Positions 34,227 through 42,859 of a stretch of 64,000 nucleotides of DNA are shown piece after piece. Numbering within the stretch: position 1 is the stretch's first letter; each line of letters begins with the position of its first letter. This DNA is from Pseudooceanicola pacificus. Lineage in GTDB: Bacteria > Pseudomonadota > Alphaproteobacteria > Rhodobacterales > Rhodobacteraceae. A program made the position numbers and the translations under genes. Where the stretch lies: contig NZ_WNXQ01000001.1 of assembly GCF_009789075.1 (NCBI RefSeq), forward strand, positions 1-64,000. The letters run 5' to 3'. The notes under the pieces are model-generated. The model was given only the letters and a program-made list of their open reading frames with translations, searched no databases and was not told the DNA's origin.

Positions 34227-35689
34227 GCAACCTCCTCCTCTGTGCCGCCCTGCCCCTGTCCCTGATGGCCGGGGGTGCGCTGGCCCAGTCGCCCGCCAAA
34301 CCTTCGCAGAAGGACCTTGTGGCGCTGGTCACCTATTACGACCAGGGCGATGCGCCCTCGGTCAATGCCGAGATGCGCCGCCTGCAGCTCAAGTTCCCGG
34401 ACTGGGTGCCGCCCAAGGACATCGCCCGGCTCAAGAACCGCTCGCCCTCGACCGAGATCGACGCGATCTACAAGCAGATCGAGTTCGGCCGCCTTGCCTC
34501 GGCCCGCTCGCTGATCGAATCGACCCGGCGCGACTATCCCGACTGGACCCCGCAGGACGAAATGATCACCCTGCTGGAAACCGCCGAGGGCCAGGCCCAG
34601 CTGGACAACGCCCTGATGGCCGGCAATGCCGCCGAGGCGATCCAGGTCGTGTCGCGCACGCCCAGCCTGCTGCGCTGCGACCGGATCAACAACGCCTGGC
34701 GCATCGCCGAGGTGCAGGCCCAGCGGGTCAGCCCCGAGGCCGCCGCGGCGACCTTTGGCGCCATCGTCGACACCTGCACCGAGTTTCCCGCCATCGTGGC
34801 AACCCTGCAGAAGGCCGATGCGGCCACCACCTATCCGATCGCCGTCGGGCTGATCGACCGGGCCAAGACCCGCTTCGAAGACGAAGAAAAACAGCTCGAA
34901 GAGCTCAAGATCGCGCTGGCCCTGGGTCGCGGCCTGAAGGTCGAAGGCCCCGAACTGTCCGACTCCGCCATCCGCAAGCGCCCGCGCGCCCGCCCGATGC
35001 CGGGCGAGCCGTCGACCGACGCGCCCCGCCAGGCCGCGCCTGCCGCTCCGCGCGTTGCGCAGAGCAGCCCGTCGCGCAGGTCCCGCGACACGGCGCCCGC
35101 CAGCACGCAATATGCCTCGGCCCCCACGCCCTCGACCGGGGGCGGCGTGCTTGGCCAGGTGCGCGCGGCGGCCAAGTCGGGCGCATGGTCGCGCTGCCTG
35201 GCGCTTTCGGCCGGGGCCACCGCCCCCGCCGTGGTCTATGAACGCGGCTGGTGTTCCTACAACCTCGGCCGCCCGATGGAGGCGCTGGCCTCCTTCAAGC
35301 AGGCCGCCGGCGCCAATCTCGGCGGTACGGTCCAGCGCGACGCCCGCTTCGGCATGGCGCTGTCCTACCTCAAGATGAACATGACCGAGCAGGCCGCCCA
35401 GGTCGTGGCCAACACCAACCTGACGCATCAGCAGCGCGTGGATACCGAGACCATCATCCTCGACCAGCGCGGCGTCGCCGCCTACCAGAAGCGCGACTAT
35501 GCCCGCGCGGTGCAGTATTTCAACGCGATCGAGAAGATCTCGGGCGGGCTGCGGCGCGACCTGGGCATGCTGCGCGCCTATGCCTACTTCAACATGGGCA
35601 AGCGGGACGAGGCACGCGACAGCTTCGAGGTGCTGAACAACCAGATGTCGACCCAGGAAACCCGCCACGCGCTGCAATCGCTGGAGTGA
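34211..35689 (+). CDS. Periplasmic TPR-rich protein of cellulose operon
   Basis: 492-residue protein with a signal peptide (LLLCAALPLSLMAGGALAQ). Helical repeats occupy about residues 30-250 and 310-490 (YERGWCSYNLGRPMEALASFKQA, RGVAAYQKRDYARAVQYFNAIEK are clear TPR units). A Pro/Ser/Arg-rich linker lies between. It overlaps bcsZ by 16 bp and ends at a strong terminator, so it is the last gene of the operon. It occupies the place of BcsC but lacks the C-terminal outer-membrane beta-barrel. It could be the periplasmic scaffold half of an export system, with the barrel supplied elsewhere. That is inference. Confidence 0.8.
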   Translation: MRSTLSNLLLCAALPLSLMAGGALAQSPAKPSQKDLVALVTYYDQGDAPSVNAEMRRLQLKFPDWVPPKDIARLKNRSPSTEIDAIYKQIEFGRLASARSLIESTRRDYPDWTPQDEMITLLETAEGQAQLDNALMAGNAAEAIQVVSRTPSLLRCDRINNAWRIAEVQAQRVSPEAAAATFGAIVDTCTEFPAIVATLQKADAATTYPIAVGLIDRAKTRFEDEEKQLEELKIALALGRGLKVEGPELSDSAIRKRPRARPMPGEPSTDAPRQAAPAAPRVAQSSPSRRSRDTAPASTQYASAPTPSTGGGVLGQVRAAAKSGAWSRCLALSAGATAPAVVYERGWCSYNLGRPMEALASFKQAAGANLGGTVQRDARFGMALSYLKMNMTEQAAQVVANTNLTHQQRVDTETIILDQRGVAAYQKRDYARAVQYFNAIEKISGGLRRDLGMLRAYAYFNMGKRDEARDSFEVLNNQMSTQETRHALQSLE

Positions 35690-35713
35690 TCCGGGACGAC
35701 GGATTGGGAAACC

Positions 35714-35748
35714 AATGGCCCGGTCGCAGATGCTGCGACCGGGCCATT
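35714..35748 (+). terminator. Intrinsic terminator of the bcs operon
   Basis: AATGGCCCGGTCGCAG (35714-35729) and its exact complement (35733-35748) flank an ATG loop, with TTTCGCTTT after the stem. It starts 25 bp after the TPR gene stop. Confidence 0.88.
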
Positions 35749-35852
35749 TCGCTTTGGGCCATTTTGCTTTGGCTCTGCGGGGCCTTGCCGCGCAGGGCGG
35801 TCAGGTACCGCACACGCCGCTGTCTGTCCGCCCGGTCAAGCCGCGTTCCGGC

Positions 35853-36413
35853 TCAGAACAGCGGCTGGTATTTCCAGTTGTCCGCATCGGGCGTGACCTC
35901 GTCCAGGTCATAGCCCGCCGACTGCAACCTGCGGGCCACCGGCAGGCCATGATCTGCCGCACGGTCCACCATCGCCCGACCCGCCACCTCGTCCGGCGCG
36001 ACGCCCCGGCCGCGCATCAGGTCCAGCCCATAGTTGAACATGCCCACCGGATCGCCCGCCTCGGCCGCGCGGCGGTCCCAGGCGGCGGCGGCGTCGGGGT
36101 TCTCGTCGGCGCCCAGCCCGTTGTCATCCAGCTGGCTCATCCAGGTCATCGCGCCGGTGTATCCGTCCTCGGCGCAGGCTTCAAAGATGCGCCGCGCCTT
36201 TTCGTGGCGGCCCGATTTGGTGACGTAATAGCCCGCCGCGCAGCCGGTCATGCTGGTCTGTCCCCGGGCGATGTCGCTCATCAGGCGGTTCAGGGTCAGT
36301 TCTTCGGGGTTCAGCGTGCCGACATCGTCCTCCACCGTGCCCAGCTGGGCGGTTTCGGCAAAGGCGGGCAGCGCAAGGCAAAGCGCGGCAGCAGTCAGGA
36401 TCGGTCTCATCAT
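35853..36413 (-). CDS. Exported Sel1/TPR-like repeat protein
   Basis: 186-residue protein with signal peptide (MMRPILTAAALCLALPAFA). Two to three Sel1-type repeats follow (GYTGAMTWMSQLDDNGLGADENPDAAAAWDRRAAEAGDPVGMFNYGLDLMRGRGVAPDE spans two units). The start is one of two consecutive ATGs (36413/36410) behind AGGAG. It lies 65 bp downstream of the ABC permease in the same orientation and may be the last gene of that operon. Sel1 proteins usually mediate protein contacts. A link to alcohol oxidation is suggested only by position. Confidence 0.8.
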   Translation of the reverse strand: MMRPILTAAALCLALPAFAETAQLGTVEDDVGTLNPEELTLNRLMSDIARGQTSMTGCAAGYYVTKSGRHEKARRIFEACAEDGYTGAMTWMSQLDDNGLGADENPDAAAAWDRRAAEAGDPVGMFNYGLDLMRGRGVAPDEVAGRAMVDRAADHGLPVARRLQSAGYDLDEVTPDADNWKYQPLF

Positions 36414-36478
36414 GTCTCCTCCGGTTTGGCAGAGCCTAGCACGAAAGTCGCACCCCAGGGATAACCCCATGGTCGTAG

Positions 36479-37270
36479 TCACGCCTTGCGCGCGGTCATC
36501 CCCCGGGCCGGATCGTAACCCCAGACCGCCGCGGCGCCAAAGACCGCCAGCGCCCCCAGCACCACCGCCAGCGACACCGGCGCCAGCTGGCCGTAAAGCG
36601 CAAAGCGGATCAGCTCGACCCCGTGCGAAAACGGGTTCAGCGCGCAGATGTCGTGCAACAGGGGCGAGGCCTCGGCCATCTTCCACAGCGGGTAGAGCGC
36701 GGTGGACAGGAAGAACATCGGGAAGATGACGAAGTTCATCACCCCGGCGAAGTTCTCAAGCTGCCGGATGAAGGAGGACAGCATCAGCCCGAGCGCCCCG
36801 AGCATCAGCGCCGCCACAAACAGCGCCGGGATCACGGCGAGGTAGCCGAACCACGGCACGCTCACCCCGTAGGCCGCCGCGATGGCAAGGAACACCAGGG
36901 CCTGCAGGACCGAAATCACGCTGCCCGCCATCAGCTTGCAGGCCAGCAGCCACCAGCGCGGCAGCGGCGCGGTCAGCAGCAGACGCATGGACCCCATCTC
37001 GCGGTCATAGACCAGCGAGAGCGAGCTTTGCATGCCGTTGAACAGCAGGATCATCCCGCAGAGGCCCGGCACGATATAGGTCTCGTACTGGATATAGGTC
37101 TGGTAGGGCGGCTGGATCGACAGCCCAAGCGCCGCACGAAACCCGGCGGCGAAGACGACCAGCCAGACCAGCGGACGCACGATGGCCGCAACCAGCCGGC
37201 CCTTCTGCCCGAGAAAGCGCAGCGCCTCGCGATGCGCGATGGCGAATAGCGCGGCAAAGGCATGTTTCAC
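36479..37270 (-). CDS. ABC-2 type permease of the PQQ-alcohol-dehydrogenase-associated ABC system
   Basis: 263-residue inner-membrane protein with six hydrophobic segments and the ABC-2 signature NPFSHGVELIRFALYG near residue 215. The N-terminal AIAHREALRFLGQKGRL is the usual cytoplasmic lead. It overlaps the ATPase gene by 4 bp. Together with the ATPase, beta-propeller and binding-protein genes it forms the module catalogued as accompanying PQQ-dependent alcohol dehydrogenases. The related PedA1A2BC system of Pseudomonas putida is needed for growth with low lanthanide. The transported substrate here is not known; metal or cofactor handling is inference. Confidence 0.85.
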   Translation of the reverse strand: MKHAFAALFAIAHREALRFLGQKGRLVAAIVRPLVWLVVFAAGFRAALGLSIQPPYQTYIQYETYIVPGLCGMILLFNGMQSSLSLVYDREMGSMRLLLTAPLPRWWLLACKLMAGSVISVLQALVFLAIAAAYGVSVPWFGYLAVIPALFVAALMLGALGLMLSSFIRQLENFAGVMNFVIFPMFFLSTALYPLWKMAEASPLLHDICALNPFSHGVELIRFALYGQLAPVSLAVVLGALAVFGAAAVWGYDPARGMTARKA

Positions 37271-37980
37271 GCCGCCGCCCCCGTCATCTCCAGGAATCGC
37301 TCTGTCAGGTCCGCGCCGCCGATCTCTCCGGCCAGCCCGTCGGCCAGCACGCGGCCCCGGTGCAGCACCACCAGCCGGTCGCCGGGGTGAACCTCATCCG
37401 TCAGATGGGTGGCCCAGAGCACCGTCAGCCCCTCGTCCGCAAGCCCGTGCACATGATCCGTCAGCGCCCGGCGCGTGCCCGCGTCCAGCCCCACGGTCGG
37501 CTCGTCCAGCAGCAGGACCGAAGGGCCGTGCATCAGGGCGCGGGCGATCTCCATCCGCCGCCTGTGGCCGCCGTTCAGGGCCCGGGCGACCTCGCCCGCA
37601 CGCTCTGCCATGCCAAGCCGGTCCAGCGCGGCATCCGCCCGCCGCCCGGCCTCGGCCCCGGTGATCCCGTGCAGCGCGGCAAAGTAGAGCATGTTGCGCC
37701 GCACCGTCAGATCGAGGTCTATGGTCGGCTGTTGGAACACCACGCCCATCCGGGCCAGCGCGGCGCGCGGATGGCGGGCCATGTCCTGGCCCGCGATCTC
37801 GATCCGCCCGGTCCGGCTGGCAAAAAGCCCGGTCAGCAGCCCGAACAACGTGGATTTCCCCGCCCCGTTCGGCCCGAGAAGGGCGCAGAAGCGCCCCGGC
37901 TCCACCGAAAGGGACACATCATCCAGCGCCTTCTTGGCACCCCAGGCATGGCTCAGCCCGGTGACCTTCAGCCCGCTCAT
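37267..37980 (-). CDS. ABC transporter ATPase, PQQ-alcohol-dehydrogenase system type
   Basis: 237-residue ATPase with Walker A GPNGAGKST (about residues 38-46), Q-loop VVFQQPTIDLDLTV, Walker B VLLLDEPTVGLD and the H-loop WATHLTDE. The signature loop reads LNGGHRRRMEIARAL, where the second position of the usual LSGGQ is Asn and the last is His. This is a known variant in exporter ATPases of this subgroup. The ATG at 37980 is chosen; the open frame extends into the preceding gene. The permease gene overlaps its stop. Best match by memory is the ATP-binding subunit of the PQQ-dependent alcohol dehydrogenase system (TIGR03864 type). Confidence 0.87.
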   Translation of the reverse strand: MSGLKVTGLSHAWGAKKALDDVSLSVEPGRFCALLGPNGAGKSTLFGLLTGLFASRTGRIEIAGQDMARHPRAALARMGVVFQQPTIDLDLTVRRNMLYFAALHGITGAEAGRRADAALDRLGMAERAGEVARALNGGHRRRMEIARALMHGPSVLLLDEPTVGLDAGTRRALTDHVHGLADEGLTVLWATHLTDEVHPGDRLVVLHRGRVLADGLAGEIGGADLTERFLEMTGAAA

Positions 37981-37999
37981 GATGCCGCCGCGCCCTGGG

Positions 38000-38953
38000 T
38001 CAAGGCCGCACCGCCGCGCCCCAGGGGTATCGCCCGACCTTGATCGAACGGACCGCCTCGCGTTTTTCCACGTCGATGACCGAGACGTCGCCCGACACGC
38101 CGTTGGTGGTGAACAGCCACTTGTGATCCGGGGAAAAGGCCATGTGCCAGACGCGGCGGCCGACAAGGATGTAATCCTCGACCTCCAGCGTTTCGGTGTT
38201 CACCACCGCCACATGGTTCGACGGGCCAAGCGCGACAAAGGCGGTCCCCTCGTCGGGGGTGAAGGCAAAGCCCACCGGCTGGATCAGGTCGGGATGCACA
38301 CCCTTGACCGCAAACCGCACCTTGCCGGTTTCGGCATGGGTCGCGCTGTCGATCACGCTGACCGTGCCGCCGATCTCGGCCGAGACCCACAGCTGCGCCC
38401 CGTCGTGGATGAACTCGGCATGACGCGGGCGGCTGTCGACCAGGGTATTGGCGACGATCTTGCGGCTGGCCGTGTCGATCCAATGCGCCATGTTCGTCGT
38501 CTCGGAGGTGGTGACGACGTATTTGCCATCGGGCGAGACGGCCATCCCCTCGGGCTCGATCCCCACGTCGATCTGCGCGACCACCTGGCGGGTTTCCACG
38601 TCGACCACCGTGGTGATCGCGTCATCCTCGTTGGCGATGTAGAGATGCCGGTCATCGGGGGCGAGGACGAACTGCTCCGGATCCTCGCCCGAGGGCAGGT
38701 CATGCAGGATCTCGCCCGAGACCGGGTCCATCACCTGCACGGCGTCGCTGTCGCTGGCGCAGATGTAGACCCGCGAATAGTCACTGTTGAAGGTGATGCC
38801 GCGCGGCCTCTCGCCCGTCGGGATGGTGCGGATGACCTCCATCCTGGCGACGTCGATCACGCTGATCGAATTGTCCTTTTCATTGGTCACCCAGATCTCG
38901 GCGGCCCCGGCGGGGGCGGCGGCAAGGCAGGCAATCAGGGCAGCGCGGATCAT
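38000..38953 (-). CDS. YVTN beta-propeller protein, PQQ-dependent catabolism-associated
   Basis: 317-residue periplasmic protein: a signal peptide (MIRAALIACLAAAPAGAA) followed by about seven blades of the YVTN type (EIWVTNEKDNSISVIDVARMEVIRTIPTG, RHLYIANEDDAITTVVDVETRQVVAQIDVG and similar). This is the beta-propeller that regularly sits with the ABC system of PQQ alcohol dehydrogenases (TIGR03866 type). It starts one base after the binding-protein gene and is followed by the ATPase gene, all on the minus strand. It may act as a docking or sensing component for the dehydrogenase or its cofactor; experimental evidence for a precise role is thin. Confidence 0.87.
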   Translation of the reverse strand: MIRAALIACLAAAPAGAAEIWVTNEKDNSISVIDVARMEVIRTIPTGERPRGITFNSDYSRVYICASDSDAVQVMDPVSGEILHDLPSGEDPEQFVLAPDDRHLYIANEDDAITTVVDVETRQVVAQIDVGIEPEGMAVSPDGKYVVTTSETTNMAHWIDTASRKIVANTLVDSRPRHAEFIHDGAQLWVSAEIGGTVSVIDSATHAETGKVRFAVKGVHPDLIQPVGFAFTPDEGTAFVALGPSNHVAVVNTETLEVEDYILVGRRVWHMAFSPDHKWLFTTNGVSGDVSVIDVEKREAVRSIKVGRYPWGAAVRP

Positions 38954-38954
38954 G

Positions 38955-40121
38955 TCATCCTCCAAAGGCTGTGCAGGCACTCTCGGCCCGGTCGGCGCCA
39001 AGGGTGTCGAGTTCGTTGACGCGGTGCAGGAATCCCTCCAGCGGGGCCATGGCGACCATGGCGCGTTCGGTCGTCAGCGGGATCGGCTGGCGCAGTTGCC
39101 CGTTCCACGGACGGTAGGACAGCGGACGGCCCTTGAAGCCGCCCAGTTCGAAGTCCTCGGACAACAGATAGGCGCGCAGCACATCCGCCTGCGCCTCCCC
39201 CGTCCGCGTCACCGCCTCGCCCAGCGAGCGCATGGCGGCCCAGGCGGCCCAGTCCTCGGGGCGCATCCCCCGGCCGGCCGCCTTGACGAAACGCGACTGC
39301 AACTGTGCCGCGCCCCATTGTTCGACCACCGGGGCCCAGGCCTCGGCCCGCAGCCCCTCGGACCCGGCCATCGGCACCGGCGTCCAGGTGTTGTAGGCCA
39401 GGTAGCGCGCGAAATCGTGCCGCTCGTCGGCGACCAGCAGGATGTCGGGGTCCTTCAGCTCCTGGGTGAAGAGCGGCCCCTCGGAAAAGGCCGACCGCCG
39501 CATGTCTGCGTCATAGGCCCAGGTCTTGGTGTCGCGCAGTTTCAGCCCGAACTTGGCGGCCGAGGCAGCCAGCGCCGCGCCCCAGGCCTGATCCTCGGGA
39601 TGGGCGCCCTGCACCATCGCCAGGTCGCTCCAGCGCCGCTTGACCAGAAACTGCATCAGCGCGTCCGACCGCATCGCCAGCGACGGAAGCGTATGCAACA
39701 CGTTCGCGCGGCAGTCACCGGCCCTCAGCGCATCCTCGGGCGCCGAGATCGAGAAGATCAGCGCCCCCTGCGCCTCGGGCAGGTCGGCCACGCGCAGGAC
39801 ATCCGCGGCGGGCGCGTCCAGCACCAGCATGGCCGTTTCGGACAGCGCCTCGCGGGCCGGGGCAATCAGGTCCCCGCCCGGCGGGACCGAGACCTCCTCC
39901 ATCGAATAGTCATGCGCCAGGAACCTGCCGGTGGTGCGGTTGTCCTCCAGCCCCAGCCGTGCCCCGGCCAGGCCAAGATCCTCGGGCACGGTGTCGAGGT
40001 TGGACAGGACCGGGGGGTGCTCGACCTCCTGCCGCAGGTAGATCACGTGCAGCGCCACCTCGGCCCGCGCCGCGACCGCACTCAGCACCAACAGCGTTGT
40101 TATGCCCGCCCTGAGCCACAT
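38955..40121 (-). CDS. ABC-type substrate-binding protein, PQQ-alcohol-dehydrogenase system
   Basis: 388-residue periplasmic protein with signal peptide (AGITTLLVLSAVAARA). It has the two-lobed fold of LivJ-like binding proteins in a diverged form (VALHVIYLRQEVEHPPVLS, AMLVLDAPAADVLRVADLPEAQGALIFSISAPEDALR, DPDILLVADERHDFARYLAYNTW). The ATG at 40121 lies behind GAGGAGGGAGG, clearly better than the upstream open-frame extension. It is the first gene of the minus-strand operon that continues with beta-propeller, ATPase and permease. It matches the binding protein of the PQQ-dependent alcohol dehydrogenase ABC system (TIGR03863 type). A TACGACC motif lies 51 bp upstream. Confidence 0.87.
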   Translation of the reverse strand: MWLRAGITTLLVLSAVAARAEVALHVIYLRQEVEHPPVLSNLDTVPEDLGLAGARLGLEDNRTTGRFLAHDYSMEEVSVPPGGDLIAPAREALSETAMLVLDAPAADVLRVADLPEAQGALIFSISAPEDALRAGDCRANVLHTLPSLAMRSDALMQFLVKRRWSDLAMVQGAHPEDQAWGAALAASAAKFGLKLRDTKTWAYDADMRRSAFSEGPLFTQELKDPDILLVADERHDFARYLAYNTWTPVPMAGSEGLRAEAWAPVVEQWGAAQLQSRFVKAAGRGMRPEDWAAWAAMRSLGEAVTRTGEAQADVLRAYLLSEDFELGGFKGRPLSYRPWNGQLRQPIPLTTERAMVAMAPLEGFLHRVNELDTLGADRAESACTAFGG

Positions 40122-40171
40122 GAAACATCCTCCCTCCTCACACCTTATGGGCGTGAAGTGAGCCATCCCAT

Positions 40172-40178
40172 TACGACC
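40172..40178 (+). promoter_or_regulatory. TACGACC motif, divergent gap 1 of the quinoprotein cluster
   Basis: TACGACC lies between the minus-strand ABC operon (start 40121) and the cytochrome gene (start 40275). The same heptamer recurs in the other two divergent gaps of the cluster (44974, 47610, and reverse at 47715). Confidence 0.4.
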
Positions 40179-40274
40179 TTCGTCGCGAAACCGCCGGTCA
40201 ATGCACCAAAGTCGAATAGGCGCATCGCTGCCGCGCCTTTACCCCTCGATACAACACGCGACGGGAGGAAAAGC

Positions 40275-40952
40275 ATGTCGAAACGCAATACCCTTGGACT
40301 GGCCCTGGCAGGCGCGGCAATGGCCGGAATGGTCTGGGCCCATGGCGATGTCGCCCCGCAGCCGGTGAACACCGATGCCCTGCCCGATGTGGGCGAGGAA
40401 TGGCTGACCGAAAACCCCTATCGCGCAGACGCGGCGGGCGAAGAGGTCTGGGAAAAGGCCATCGACATCGGGTCTTCGGGGTTCAACCAGAACTGTGCGC
40501 GCTGCCACGGCCTGGGTGCCGTGTCCGGCGGGCTGGCCCCCGACCTGCGCTACCTCGAAGCCGAAGAGTACGGCGACGAATGGTTTATCGAACGCTTCCG
40601 CCACGGCATGACCCAGAACGGCATCACCAAGATGCCCGCATTCGGCGACTTGCTGGGGCAAAAGGCCGCCTGGGCGATCCGCACCTATGTCGAGACGCGG
40701 CCCGATGACGGCGCGCTGGACGACCACGCCGACCGGCTGAAGGAAATCCGCGACATGCTCGAATCCGGCGACATTGCCGACGAGGCCGCGATCAAGGCGG
40801 AACTCGCCAGCATGGCCGAAGGGGTCGAAACCGGATCCGGCGCTCCGATCGCCGACAGCGCGCCGCGCCGCGCCGCGATGCAGCTTGACGGACCGGACAG
40901 CTACAAGACCGCAGCCGAGACGCTGACCCTGTCGCTCTCGGCCGCGCATTGA
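40275..40952 (+). CDS. pedF: PedF-like cytochrome c550
   Basis: 225-residue exported mono-heme cytochrome c and likely electron acceptor of the quinoprotein alcohol dehydrogenase. The signal peptide covers about residues 1-22, and the mature protein begins HGDVAPQPVNT. The heme motif CARCH is at 74-78, and Met120 in ITKMPAFGDLL is the probable sixth ligand. The HGDVxPQxV start and NPYR segment match the PedF type cytochrome that accompanies ethanol dehydrogenases. The C-terminal 80 residues are acidic and helical and go beyond the core fold. It is followed by a MoxJ-like gene after 4 bp. Confidence 0.85.
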   Translation: MSKRNTLGLALAGAAMAGMVWAHGDVAPQPVNTDALPDVGEEWLTENPYRADAAGEEVWEKAIDIGSSGFNQNCARCHGLGAVSGGLAPDLRYLEAEEYGDEWFIERFRHGMTQNGITKMPAFGDLLGQKAAWAIRTYVETRPDDGALDDHADRLKEIRDMLESGDIADEAAIKAELASMAEGVETGSGAPIADSAPRRAAMQLDGPDSYKTAAETLTLSLSAAH

Positions 40953-40956
40953 CGTG

Positions 40957-41841
40957 ATGCCGGGCCGCCGCGTCATCCTGGCGCTGCTGGCCTGCCTCGC
41001 CGCATCGCCGGCCTTTGCCCGGTGCGAGGACTACGTGCCCGGCCAGCGCCCGCAGAACACCGCCCCGCAGGATGTGGGGCGGGAGTTCGACCGCATCCTG
41101 GACGAAGGATGGATCGAGTTCGCGCTCTACGAGGACTATCCTCCCTGGTCCTACGCAGAGAACGGCAAGGCGGCCGGGATCGACGTCGAGATCGGCCGCC
41201 TTATCGCCGAGGACCTGGGGGTCGAGCCGCGATTCCGCCTTGTCGGCGCGGGGGAGAACCTGGAAGCCGACCTGCGCAATTTCGTCTGGAAAGGCGCGGT
41301 GGTGAACGGGCGGGTCAGCGACGTGATGCTGCATGTCCCCTATGACAGCGCCTTCACCTGCCGGGTCGAGCAGGCGGTGTTTACCGGGCTCTATGCGCAG
41401 GAACATGTGGCCATCGCCTATTCCGATGCCGAGTATCCCGACAAGGGGCCGACGCCGCCCTATTTCCGCTACGATACGGTCGGGGTCGAGAATGACTCGA
41501 TTGCCGATTTCTATCTCACCTCCATCGGGGCGGGCGCCGACAAGGTGCACCGCTACCGCTCGACCCCAGCCGCGATGCAGGCGCTGGCGGCGGGCGAGGT
41601 GATGGCCGCGATGGGGCCGCGCGCCGAGCTGGAGGCCGGTCTGCAAGAGGGCCTTTCGCTGCATCAGCCGCCGCTGTTGGGCTTCTCGCGCTCGACCTGG
41701 ACGCTGGGCGTGGCGGTCAGCCAGCAGCACCGCGACCTGGGCTATGCCGTCGACGGCGCGATCCGCGCGGCGATGGATGACGGACGCCTCGCCGCCGTCT
41801 TTGCGCGGTTCGGCGTCACCTGGAACCCGCCGGAGTGGTGA
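40957..41841 (+). CDS. MoxJ-like quinoprotein-associated substrate-binding protein
   Basis: 294-residue periplasmic protein of the SBP_bac_3 fold. A signal peptide (VILALLACLAASPAFA) precedes a domain starting DEGWIEFALYEDYPPWSY, with GIDVEIGRLIAEDLGV in lobe 1 and FYLTSIGAGADKVHRYRSTPAAMQALAAGEV at the lobe border. Proteins like this (MoxJ/XoxJ) are encoded beside PQQ alcohol dehydrogenases and are thought to help activate the dehydrogenase or handle its cofactor rather than transport amino acids. It follows the cytochrome gene within 4 bp, so it is co-transcribed. The ATG at 40957 is used; a GTG directly before it is possible. Confidence 0.85.
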   Translation: MPGRRVILALLACLAASPAFARCEDYVPGQRPQNTAPQDVGREFDRILDEGWIEFALYEDYPPWSYAENGKAAGIDVEIGRLIAEDLGVEPRFRLVGAGENLEADLRNFVWKGAVVNGRVSDVMLHVPYDSAFTCRVEQAVFTGLYAQEHVAIAYSDAEYPDKGPTPPYFRYDTVGVENDSIADFYLTSIGAGADKVHRYRSTPAAMQALAAGEVMAAMGPRAELEAGLQEGLSLHQPPLLGFSRSTWTLGVAVSQQHRDLGYAVDGAIRAAMDDGRLAAVFARFGVTWNPPEW

Positions 41842-41881
41842 CCCCCCGGCCTGATCGGCCCTGTGGGTCGGTCGGGCCGGG

Positions 41882-41906
41882 CCTTGCCCCTTGGCAGGGT
41901 CCTTTT
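41882..41906 (+). terminator. Possible terminator after the MoxJ-like gene
   Basis: CCTTGCC (41882-41888) pairs with GGCAGGG (41893-41899) using one G-U pair around a CCTT loop, followed by TCCTTTT. It is in the convergent gap with the apbE gene. Confidence 0.5.
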
Positions 41907-41989
41907 CCTACGCCTTGCGCGGTCGGGCGGCCGCGGGTCCGGCGGAACCATACCGCCCCGCACACAGTCCGCGCGCGCAACCGGGCCGC

Positions 41990-42859
41990 TCAGGCGCTGA
42001 TCAGGTTCCCGGCCTCATCCACCAGCAGGATGCGCCGTGCCATCCCGTCGCGCAGCAGCCGGTGCGCGGTGGCGCGGTCGCACAGGCACAGCGCGGTCGA
42101 CAGCGCATCCGCCCGGGTGGCGCTGTCCGCCATCACCGAGACGGTCGACCAAAGCGGCACCTGCCCGGAGGGGCCGAGGATATGGCCCCCCGCACCCAGA
42201 CTCATCGCCCCGGGGCTGGAGGTCGCAATCGCGGCATCGCGCAGGGTCTCCTGCGCCAGCAGGCCCTGCACGGGGTCGGCAACCCCGACCCGGAAGGGGC
42301 CGCCCAGGGCCGCCATCTCTCCCATGTCCACCAGCGCGTCGCGATAGCCTCGCCCGGCCAGCAGCGCCGCCACGCGATCCGCCGCATAACCCTGCGCGAT
42401 CCCGTTGAGGGTCAGCGCCTGACCGGGCCGCATGGATACGGCGCCGTCGCGCATGCGCACCCCGTCCCAGCCCACGGCATCGGCGGCGGGCCGGGGATCG
42501 CGCCCCTCGGCCAGCGCGCGCCACAGGGGCTGGACCGTGGGATCGAAGGCCCCGCCGGTCAGCCGCCAGGCCCGGTCGCATTCCGCCAGGATGGCGCGCA
42601 TGTCCGGGGATGCGCGTTCCAGCCGCCCTGCGCGGTTCAGGCGGGACAGTTCCGAACCGGGGTCGTGCAGGCTGAACAGCGCCTCCAGCCGCCGCAGCTC
42701 GCCCCGCACCGCGTTCAGCGCGGCGGCAGCGTCGCCCGGCCCCGTCAGGGTGATCCGCGCATCCGCGCCAAAGACCTGCCCCCGCCAGTCCACCGCCCGC
42801 GCCCCCACGGGCAAAACGGCGGCACAGGCCGCGATGGTCAGAAACCTCCGCCGGTTCAT
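41990..42859 (-). CDS. apbE: ApbE family FAD:protein FMN transferase
   Basis: 289-residue exported enzyme that attaches FMN covalently to Ser/Thr in periplasmic FMN-binding domains. The N-terminus MNRRRFLTIAACAAVLPVG is a Tat-like signal. Family motifs are FSLHDPGSELSRLNRAG, TGGAFDPTVQPLW, LNGIAQGYAADRVA, LVDMGEMAALG and the C-terminal SATRADALSTALC. It overlaps the preceding NosR-like gene by ATGA, so the two are a functional pair. That partner contains the FMN-binding domain it would modify. In denitrifiers the same role is played by NosX. Confidence 0.92.
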   Translation of the reverse strand: MNRRRFLTIAACAAVLPVGARAVDWRGQVFGADARITLTGPGDAAAALNAVRGELRRLEALFSLHDPGSELSRLNRAGRLERASPDMRAILAECDRAWRLTGGAFDPTVQPLWRALAEGRDPRPAADAVGWDGVRMRDGAVSMRPGQALTLNGIAQGYAADRVAALLAGRGYRDALVDMGEMAALGGPFRVGVADPVQGLLAQETLRDAAIATSSPGAMSLGAGGHILGPSGQVPLWSTVSVMADSATRADALSTALCLCDRATAHRLLRDGMARRILLVDEAGNLISA

